A stretch of DNA of 64,000 nt from Aphanomyces cochlioides (Eukaryota > Oomycota > Saprolegniomycetes > Saprolegniales > Verrucalvaceae): contig JAHQRK010000029.1 of NCBI GenBank assembly GCA_019828595.1, positions 186,001-250,000 of the forward strand, read 5' to 3'. Shown here in pieces: positions 56,687 to 64,000 of this stretch (positions are counted from its first letter, which is position 1; the number at the start of each line of letters is the position of its first letter). The notes beneath the pieces were generated by a model. That model made no database searches and was not told the DNA's origin. It saw only the letters and a list, made by a program, of their open reading frames with translations. A program made the position numbers and the translations under genes.

Positions 56687-57070
56687 TTAGAGATAATTTC
56701 TTTCGCGGTTGACGTGTAAGTTCTTGTGTGCAATGTGCTCAGAAATTTCGAGTGGTACTGTGCGATCGAGAATTTGCAAAGAACTTTCCGTGAGAGTGTT
56801 GACTTGACGGAGAAGAGACTGGATGATTTTCTCAAATGTCTTGTCTTGTTCGGAAAAGTCGGTCAAAATATTGTCCTTGAACTTTTTGTTGATTCGTTGG
56901 ACGTGGTGAAGAGCGTTGACAAGGTCTTGGTGTATCTTGTCGGCTTTGGTGTCTTCTTTGACGCGGCGGAACTGCTTGAGGAGCTTCGCTTGTTTCTTGG
57001 CTCGAACTTGACGTTGCTTGCGGAGTCGGTTGACTTCGGTCTTCGAGACGAGGGTCTTTGGGTTGACTTT
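56687..57070 (-). CDS. unexplained Lys-rich coiled-coil frame in the Copia leader
   Basis: The frame is open to 57106; the ATG at 57070 gives 127 residues. It lies between the 5' LTR and gag, where Copia elements normally have a short untranslated leader. The protein is Lys/Arg-rich at first (NRLRKQRQVRAKKQAKLLKQ), then helical with heptad-like spacing (DLVNALHHVQRINKKFKDNI, IIQSLLRQVNTLTESSLQIL) and ends RTVPLEISEHIAHKNL. The TVPLEI ending is faintly like Mediator subunit Med10, but this is weak. A GTAAGT...CTAG pattern (57088-57120 region) just upstream looks like a small intron. It could be a captured host gene or an element-specific frame. Confidence 0.4.
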   Translation of the reverse strand, partial: KVNPKTLVSKTEVNRLRKQRQVRAKKQAKLLKQFRRVKEDTKADKIHQDLVNALHHVQRINKKFKDNILTDFSEQDKTFEKIIQSLLRQVNTLTESSLQILDRTVPLEISEHIAHKNLHVNRERNYL

Positions 57071-57351
57071 CATAAATTGACCAACTCTACTAGGAGTTAA
57101 GGTCACTAGAAGAGGAACTTACAGTGTTTCCCAAGAAGGTACTGACTCGACACTCACAAAAGGAGTACAAGCACGACTGTAATGGTGTTCGTTCTAGGCG
57201 GTCTTCCTTCTTGTCTTGTAGGGCGCAGCCAACAAAACAAAACCGGGCAGACGGGTAAAAGGACCGACGGCGGCGGGGACAGCTGTGTAGGACGCGGAGG
57301 TTGAAGGCGGCAGCAAGGACGACTTCGGTAGCGCGGGTTGGGCTCGTAACC

Positions 57352-57554
57352 TATAAGAGGTCGAATGGAAAGTGTATTAGAACTTATGGAAGTGCTAGAG
57401 ATGTGCTAAAGATACGCTAGCTAGAGTATATGCATAATGAGGATGAAGTTTAACAGAGAAGCAAACAGAGAATAGTCAGAAGAGAGAATTTGCTTTGCAA
57501 TGAAAGGTAAGATAGAACGTCTCGATCTCTTCTTCAACGTTGTGAGCTTCAACA
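57352..57554 (-). repeat. Copia 5' LTR
   Basis: Terminal repeat next to the putative tRNA-Met-type primer site; its outer side joins directly to LINE sequence at 57555. Confidence 0.88.
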
Positions 57555-59700
57555 CTTGCTACTGCCTTTTCTTATCCATCCCACGCAAACGGGATTTGTC
57601 AGAGGGCGCCGTATCCACGGCCATGCTATCTTTATCAGGGATCTACAGCATAAACACAAGCTCGACGATGAGGAGGGATATGCCATGTTCCTTGATTTTG
57701 AGAAGGCATATGACCGAATGAATTGGGGTTACATGTTGGATATGCTGGAAGCCTTCAATTTTGGACCGCAATTCTCCAGATGGGTTTGTCTATTGTACAA
57801 TCAACCGATCGCCCACTTCAATGGCACATTGAACGAAGCTATTCGGCCAACTCGTGGCGTAAAAGAGGGAGATCCTATCTCCTCCCTATTGTTCGTCCTG
57901 TCGGTGGAACCGCTCAGCCAACACCACCGAGATTATGAAGAATTTGTCATCCCTTTCTCTGAAACACAAATTGCGACTACTCTACTGTTTGCTGACGAAA
58001 CTACACTGCTCGCTTCGTCGCTGGAAAACTTGGAACACCAGTTGGAATTGGTCGACGAGTTCTGCGACTTTTTAGGTGCCAAGCTCAATCGGCACATGTG
58101 TAAAGTGCTGACACTGAGCGACAACCAAAAAATATTCCAGCACCCAAGGCTCACAATTGTAGGCAATGGGGTTGCTATCCGTTATCTCAGCATACATCTG
58201 GGTCACAGACTAGACACCCAAATCCAACTGAACAACATATCCGATGCATTCTATAAAGCATTTTGTGGAGAGGGGCTGTCGAGCACGAACAATGAAGGGC
58301 CGTCGACTCATCGCTAACACCATGATTCTCTCTAAATTATGACAGTTTACTGCGGTAATACATGTGCCACGAGACATGGTCAGCGGATGGCAAACTACGA
58401 TCACCAAATACATTTTTGCGAGCCGAGTCAATAGAGACGACTAATACTGCAGGTCGAAGCAATGGGACATGCTGCACTTTAATCCAAGTATAAGGACGAA
58501 ACTGCTTCATCTCAAGACGTTATCGCCCTTGTGGATAGACGTATGGAATGAATAGGGATGAATCCCATTGACAAAACTGTGGTCAATACAACCCACCTTC
58601 GCTCAACTCGTCACTATGCCAATATGTTTGAAGAGAGACCCACTATGTCTAGTACCTACAGAGGATGCCGACACTTCTCTTGGTACAGCTTTGCGAAATC
58701 ATCGTGGCTGGTATTGCCACCTTGCAGAATGTGGGCTCCACGCGCTAAAAGATCTTCTTACTACAGGACACAATTGGTCATCGCGAACAGTATTTGCGTC
58801 AATGAGGAAGGATTACATCGCGATGTACGATCGACGAGAGCCCAGAACAACGTCATTTGACCGATTCTACTCACTGTTAAATACAATCACTACTAAGGTG
58901 TGGCAAGGTGCAGAGCCCAAATTGTCGGACATAGTGCTGAAGCCTCTTGAAAACCATTGGCCCTTCCAAGCCAAACATAAGGCAACTCCACTGCCATTTC
59001 AAAGATGGCCAAAGTCACTGATTAAATTGACGAATTTTCCTGCACCTGCCATCGTGAAACGGCATCTCATCTACTCTGACGTCAGAAATACTACGAACAA
59101 AATTCGAATCTACACCATACAACGCAAGGTCGAACCAGCGCTTGCTTTGACGTGTTCAGTGCAAGAAGATGCTGGTGTCATATCCTGTATCGAATGCTGC
59201 CAACGAATTATTCCTTTTTCTTCCTTCATACTCAAATCCCGGATGTTCTAGCGTGCACATACCCCAATTGCAGCAAAGTAGAGACCATAGTCGAATGCAG
59301 ATACGTCGCGCCAACTTGGAGTTGGCATTCTGCGGCCTGGAGTCAGTTTGATGTGCAGTTTACATGGAACTGCCTCACAAATTTGGACTCATTCACAGTC
59401 ACGGCTCAGTGGCACCACATTTCATCCCTTTTACAAAAACTATGGACTATCCTCGCCGGTACCATGCTGCACACTCTCTGGGTCTACCGCAACCAGGCAA
59501 AGTTCGATAAACCACCACCATTTATTCCTGCAATTCAATAAAAAAACCTGGTACAATGGAGCGCCGGTGTATGACGATTACTTCGTCAAACACAATGGGA
59601 TGAATCAGAGTCAGCCCTGATAAAGCAAGCACTCACCCAATTATGCCAACATCCACACTATAGAGAATTCAAAGTTCGTTATCCTTGAGCATTCACCATA
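57555..59700 (+). pseudogene. LINE retrotransposon, 3' portion of ORF2
   Basis: It begins within RT (PTQTGFVRGRRIHGHA) and goes through FLDFEKAYDRMNW, GVKEGDPISSLLFVLSVEPL and LLFADETTLLASS (active site FADE where FADD is usual). After a frameshift near 58300 the connection domain follows (LPLCRM-side frames, then DADTSLGTALRNHRGWYCHL), ending with a Cys pair (LACTYPNCSKVETIVE) and HTLWVYRNQAKFDKPPP near 59520. The first 327 bp repeat 51601-51928 at about 97 percent with a 6-bp gap, so this is not just the other half of one interrupted LINE. Confidence 0.8.
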
Positions 59701-59879
59701 TTCATGCTAAAGTGGGAGGCCCTGTCATCCCCAACGAGAACGACGACGATGTATATTAACAAAGGAAAGATAGGGGATAAGGGTCAAATACACCCCGATT
59801 GAACAGTGCGCTTCACTCCCCACTTTCCTTTTTTACTGTATTCAGCGAATTGAAGAAAGTACCACACTCGTCCTCTGAC

Positions 59880-60953
59880 TCTCGAAACTCAGTTATGAAC
59901 TCCTCATCATCGTCGCCTTCCATCTCCATGACGCCACCTAAGCCGATCATCACCTCAACCACTCAACAAGTCGACTTGACGTCCAATACCTCCTATTTAT
60001 CGCCCTGACACGCCAGAATCGCTCCAGCCACCTGTCATCTTGCTCGGTGCCGGTGATGAGTCCCGCGAGACCACTGCTGGGAGTCCGCCTTTGTCAAACC
60101 CTGTCGCTCGTGATGCCAGGGAAGGCATGCCTGCTGTCCTGGTTGGCTCGACGGGACCATCGGCCGCTGATGGACACGCTAGCGTTTCGATGTCGCTACG
60201 GCCACCACCCGTTACTCAACCTGTAGGGGATAGGCAATCACCATTAATTCAACCAATCAGGCAACCATACAGGCCGATAAGTCACATGATCCTCCAGCGC
60301 ACCATCCCGCGTCCTCAACGCGTCAGTTTATCGACCTCAGCTCTGTTTCTGACGAGACTGGCCCAAGTGGCAAGACATTGACGTACGCTTCTACTTTGAT
60401 GCGTGCCATCGCTAAAAGTCACGAAGGGGAAGTCAAGGCATCTCTGACACGTCCATCCAACTTGATGCTAACCAAACTGCCGGCACTCGCTGAGGGCGAT
60501 TTAGTCTCGGATGATGTCATGTTTTCAGCCATTGAGGAAGCTCTTCCATATCCAAAACGTACTGGCTCGTCAACGTTCTGGATTACAACGGGGGATGCAT
60601 TGAGCTCGGAATCAAATGACAAAATTATCAAAAGCATTTTCAAAGAAAGCTCAGATGCATCATGGAGTTCTTTCATGATGGACTTTGTTCAAATAAACAA
60701 GGCGAGAGGAGGAGATATTGTCGTCACAGTGGCGAATGTAGAGATACGGCTAGGGATGCTTGGCCAATCTATTCAAATTCTCGGACCAACGTTTAATGTG
60801 TCAGCTCCTAAACTGCACACACAAGGCACATGATCAAGTGCAAGATTTATATTTCCTCGACATTGTGGGCACACGTTTTAACTTTGGCTCGCCTGCAGTG
60901 CTAAAAGCGCTGCGTAGACTGAAAACAAATCCTGTTTCATCTGCTACAAAATG
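59880..60953 (+). pseudogene. LINE ORF1-like fragment
   Basis: A Pro/Ser-rich head (about 59880-60370) leads into a 151-codon frame at 60378-60833 with IFKESSDASWSSFMMDFVQI, GGDIVVTVANVEIRLGML and IQILGPTFNVSAPKLHT. A shift near 60830 continues LYFLDIVGTRFNFGSPAVLK and ALRRLKTNPVSSATK. The block from LGQSIQIL to LYFLDIVGTRF matches the ORF1-type protein of oomycete LINEs as I recall it. It ends abruptly at 60953 at a mariner fragment. Confidence 0.55.
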
Positions 60954-61133
60954 AGACTCAATAATCTCATCGAGTGTACGAATAAGCTTAAGATTTTGTA
61001 GCCTTTGAACAGAGTTAAAGAATCCTAAATCTAAAACATTAAAATCAGGGTTATTTGGAGGCTGCGATGAGATTTCAATGCCCGAAATTCCATTCTCAGC
61101 GAGAAATATAAATCGAATTTCGTCACCGGCCAC
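60954..61133 (-). pseudogene. mariner/Tc1-type transposase fragment
   Basis: About 60 codons: FIFLAENGISGIEISSQPPN then NPDFNVLDLGFFNSVQRLQN and LKLIRTLDEIIESHF. The block QPPNNPDFNVLDLGFF is the third catalytic region of protist mariner-like transposases (Asp as last residue). It is joined directly to the LINE fragment on its C-terminal side. Confidence 0.65.
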
Positions 61134-61347
61134 GAAATTAAATGCAAGTCACACGAAATATATTGCATGGATACGAAATATATTACAAATGATACGAAAC
61201 ATATCGGAAGTTAAACGAACTAAACCGGCAATGGTGTACTAGGTAGTAAACATATATATAATCACTAATATTCATTAGATTGTTTTCGGTCACCTCGCCT
61301 GGTTGTCAGGCTTTCATTCCAAAATAATTTTGATGTACAAATCGAAT
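61134..61347. other. short AT-rich spacer with repeated ACGAAATATATT
   Basis: ACGAAATATATT occurs at about 61154 and 61173, and ACGAAACATAT at about 61195. No gene. Confidence 0.4.
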
Positions 61348-61647
61348 ACACATGTAACTCTGGAGCAATCAAGAGCGAGCTAGGACGCAAGATGTCAATC
61401 TATCGTGCGGGTAAGAGACACAACGCTCCAAAAAACACCGTATGTGATCGTCTTGAAAACACCGTGTCGTGATTGTCTTGAAACATCTCGCCCCCGTCTA
61501 GCAATTCCTATGCCAATGAGCCGAATATCGTATCCTGGGTTGGGGACATGCCAAACCATCGAGCATTACTCATCAAAGCATGCCAGATGCAAAATAGATC
61601 CATTTAAAACACTTATCCGGCTGTGGACCCGCAGGTTTTTCTGTGTT
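61348..61647 (+). repeat. direct repeat of the LINE segment at 50360-50658
   Basis: About 300 bp nearly identical (a few substitutions seen by eye) to the start of the left LINE copy, including the frame KIDPFKTLIRLWTRRF. It stops where the next fragment begins. Confidence 0.85.
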
Positions 61648-61682
61648 CGTCACAAAAATTTCATGAGCACAATTAGGTAACT

Positions 61683-61890
61683 CCGGCTGACAAGGACACC
61701 TTCCGCAAGTCACTTGCAGCTGCCATTAACGAACATCCGCTCGACGGGACAAGAATTTACAACATCGATGAAACTGTCTTTGACTCGCGAAACGAATCAA
61801 AGAGCCTGCTGTGTGGGTCAAAATCAGCTAGGTCCAAGTCAGTTTTACCGACATACCACCTGACCATAGCGGATTTGATAGTGCATTCGG
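61683..61890 (+). pseudogene. pogo-type transposase fragment (first catalytic block)
   Basis: It reads DKDTFRKSLAAAINEHPLDG, RIYNIDETVFDSRNESKSLL and SKSVLPTYHLTIADLIVH. The IYNIDET block is the first catalytic Asp of DDE_1 enzymes. Nothing else of the gene follows in this frame. Confidence 0.65.
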
Positions 61891-62157
61891 TAAAGTGCTT
61901 TCTCCGTTATTGGTATTTTTTAGGAGCAAACAATAAAATGAGCTTGAATACTATGCAATTACGCCGTCAAATGAAGGATAAATTTCTGAAGAACTCTTTT
62001 TCAAATGGCTCAAATGGTTCCCGCATTGGCGACCTGTCAATCGACCAATTGTTCTACTTGTGGAAAATTATGAAAGTCACATACCCAAAAGGTGCATCGA
62101 GAAGTTTGACGCACTTCATCTTCCGTGATAAAATCCCGGGCTTAAACGAAATGGTTG

Positions 62158-62330
62158 ATAAGAATGGGTATCTTCACTGCAGCAATTTGCAACTCAAGAT
62201 CATCAGTGTCGTCTTCTTCGATCCTTTCATCGTCAATCCAATTGTCACGCAAGTGGCGCTTGAACGGGGCCATGATTCCTACGTCAAGAGGCTGATAGGA
62301 TAAGTCGATATGGGTGGTAAGGCACAGTCT
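62158..62330 (-). pseudogene. pogo-type transposase fragment (third catalytic block)
   Basis: Minus frame with DLSYQPLDVGIMAPFKRHLR followed by an acidic stretch (IDDERIEEDDTDD). QPLDVG is the third catalytic Asp region. It lies in the opposite direction to the fragment at 61683, so it is from another copy. Confidence 0.6.
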
Positions 62331-62410
62331 TCGTTATTTTGTGCAACCCAATGTACATCATTGTTTGATTGGCTTAAAATATACTTTCATGACACTTGTC
62401 AAACCCCACA

Positions 62411-62480
62411 TGCAGTTGTATCGAGTCTAGTGTGAGATGTATAAGCAAATCATTCATACTAGACTCGACACAATTGCATG
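62411..62480. repeat. imperfect inverted repeat, arms of about 30 bp
   Basis: ATGCAGTTGTATCGAGTCTA at 62411 and the complement of ATGCAATTGTGTCGAGTCTA ending at 62480, about four mismatches, 11-nt centre. Confidence 0.7.
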
Positions 62481-63239
62481 AAGTTCTCCATTACTACTAT
62501 ATTTTGCACAGGTTTGGTGGCAAAGAAGTTTGATTGCGGCTCTTTGAAAAGACAATCCAGCATGTGATGTGCAGTTGTCACAGCGCTGGGCCACTGACAG
62601 AGGCTCTATTGCCTATGTAGTTTAGCTTTTAATAAATTCATTGCAATCAGCATTCCCAAAAGCAATATTTGGTTGCGTCGTGCGAAGCACGACGACTCTC
62701 GGGTTTGTTTGAAATATTTTGCTATTTGCGGCTGTATGCCCTCCACACGTTTTAGATCACGAAGCACTATTTTAAGGTAAAAATACCGACACTAACTTGT
62801 TGTAATTATCAATCGAAGTCACTGCATGTTGAGACAGTATAACACTTTTATCATGGTATGGAGGAATAGACAGCCTTGCATGGCAAGGCTAAGCATCCCT
62901 CACTGACATGGATGACAAGTGAATGGCTCAACATCGATGATTGCTTTTTATGCTGTCTTTGATGAAAAACTTTGTATTGATAAGTTATTACATGTTGACA
63001 AATAAAGTGGCTGATTTGCAACCCATGTATAATCACTTAGTTTCAGTATACTTCAGGGTTGCAAAACGCTTCGAAACGTGCAACGCTTACTGCAACCTTT
63101 GTTGCAAAGCGAACATAGATATGCAGCAAATGTACCAGGGATTTTTGTGGATGGCACAGTGCAAAAATAGAGATATAGCCAATGAGAACTCTAGAATTTT
63201 GAGATTTAAATCTTCGGTTGCAAATGGCTGGTAAAGTCA
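62481..63239. other. AT-rich spacer, no gene
   Basis: Small hairpins GTCGTGC/GCACGAC near 62680 and AGCCTTGC/GCAAGGCT near 62873. No supported frame. Confidence 0.35.
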
Positions 63240-64000
63240 CGGTATCTCATATCGTAGATTGCCTTGGAGGAAGCGACACTCACATGGGGATCGAGATTGG
63301 CAAGCACAATGACAGAGGGGTCTTACATATCCTGCTTGAGGACGTCAATAAGATATTGTCTCCAAAGGGCGACATCCATCCATGCCTTCATTTTTCTTCT
63401 TGCCGTCGCCGCGAAATGTCAAGAACGCTTCTTCTCTCCAGCGGAAAATATCTTGGCGTATCATAATGAATTGGAGTTTCATCGACGTTGTACCTGTAGC
63501 AGTCGTCAAACGTTTCGTACTGAATATGATAATCAGCGAATTGACATGAGCACGTCCTATTGCAGCATTAGTTTGCATGGCCTCTGTCGAGAAAACCTAT
63601 GGCGATGTGAGAAGCGCTGGAGTAACTGGAGAAGACTTGCAGTCGTTGGATTTGTGGCTTAGATATGAGCGAAGCCATTCGCGATGGTACTTTTTGATCC
63701 ACTTGATGGCGTGAGTGCAAACCAAAGCACGCTCCTTAGCCCGCACTAGTGTTATAAAATTCTTTATTAGGATCGAAGAGAATCTCTGCTTCTTCTACAG
63801 ACTTGAGCGTCTAACGCATTTTGCTGCCTTTAAAGGCTTCGATGGCATCATTATGATAAGACCAATCTCGTATCGTTTGTTGTGGTATGTCCATCTCCTG
63901 TGCAACAGCATTCGACTATATTGCATTCAATAACTCGAGAGCATGTCAAAAATGGCTTCAAAATCGAGGGACATTGTATTTTGAATAGCTTTTAGACGCG
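63240..64000 (-). pseudogene. pogo-type transposase fragment, decayed, runs off the window
   Basis: From the right edge leftward in several frames: AVAQEMDIPQQTIRDWSYHN (helix-turn-helix), RAKERALVCTHAIKWIKKYH and REWLRSYLSHKS (CENP-B-type region), then RYNVDETPIHYDTPRYFPLE, the first catalytic Asp, at about 63500-63440. Many stops and shifts. The order matches the long N-terminal region of oomycete pogo-like transposases. Confidence 0.65.

Larger units (their letters stand above)
51965..57554 (-). mobile_element. Ty1/Copia LTR retrotransposon, 5.6 kb
   Basis: The LTRs are 51965-52167 and 57352-57554 (203 bp each, about two mismatches seen), beginning TGTTGAAGC in element orientation. The polypurine tract before the 3' LTR reads AAAGTTTGCGGGGGAA. 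Directly after the 5' LTR comes GGTTACGAGCCC, which resembles (one mismatch) a primer site complementary to the anticodon arm of tRNA-Met, as in Drosophila copia. Order gag, protease, integrase, RT, RNase H marks Copia. There is no target duplication; both outer flanks are LINE sequence and do not match a simple insertion. Confidence 0.9.

Noticed and set aside
56687..57070. Mediator subunit Med10
   Set aside because: Only a short VPLEI-type match; the rest does not align convincingly by eye.

Overview
The window looks like nuclear DNA of a compact-intron eukaryote, most likely a saprolegnialean oomycete (an Aphanomyces- or Saprolegnia-like genome). The reasons are the short GT-AG introns (about 40-67 nt) that restore every host gene I could rebuild, a GH7 cellulase with a fungal-type CBM1 tail, and a mix of pogo, IS630/Tc1, PIF-Harbinger, MULE, hAT, Merlin, Copia and LINE elements of the kind known from oomycetes. 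The genus is inference. No rRNA, tRNA or CRISPR array was seen.

Layout: 0-1.5 kb MULE remnant; 2.0-2.7 kb minisatellite of about 92 bp; 3.7-5.2 kb two MITEs; 5.3-8.0 kb two-gene IS630 element (copy 1); 8.0-10.0 kb a MITE and an intact pogo element; 10.4-12.9 kb a two-gene IS5/Harbinger-like element; 13.75-14.96 kb six-exon PH-domain gene; 17.85-19.19 kb five-exon gene for a probable mitochondrial protein; 19.3-20.9 kb second pogo element; 20.97-21.22 kb perfect fold-back repeat; 21.6-27.1 kb deletion derivatives and decayed Harbinger copies; 27.1-28.05 kb broken TPR and GH7-CBM1 gene pieces; 28.05-29.3 kb Merlin/ISXO2-like element; 29.57-31.42 kb intact long-spacer Tc1/mariner (DD81E) element with perfect TIRs; 31.6-33.7 kb IS630 two-gene copy 2; 34.3-36.1 kb hAT; 36.5-38.5 kb Harbinger derivatives; 38.7-41.7 kb a host island with an MRG15/EAF3-like gene and a convergent p24/TMED locus; 42.3-45.2 kb MITE, IS630 two-gene copy 3 and another MITE; 45.8-47.3 kb pogo pieces; 47.6-50.3 kb nearly complete Harbinger with its SANT/Myb-like partner; 50.3-61.6 kb LINE copies split by a Copia element with 203-bp LTRs; 61.6-64 kb pogo pieces.

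The most interesting pattern is a two-gene transposon architecture seen three times: an IS630/Tc1-type DD34E transposase gene facing, tail to tail with only 9-21 bp between stop codons, a conserved gene of unknown function (shared WRMWA, HPP...LF and acidic C-terminal EHE motifs). Conservation of gene order and of the partner protein across three diverged copies argues that the partner is a working part of the transposon. Host genes (PH-domain protein, mitochondrial protein, MRG/EAF3, p24) sit as small islands between repeats and show the same intron style, while the GH7-CBM1 and TPR genes have been broken by insertion and rearrangement.
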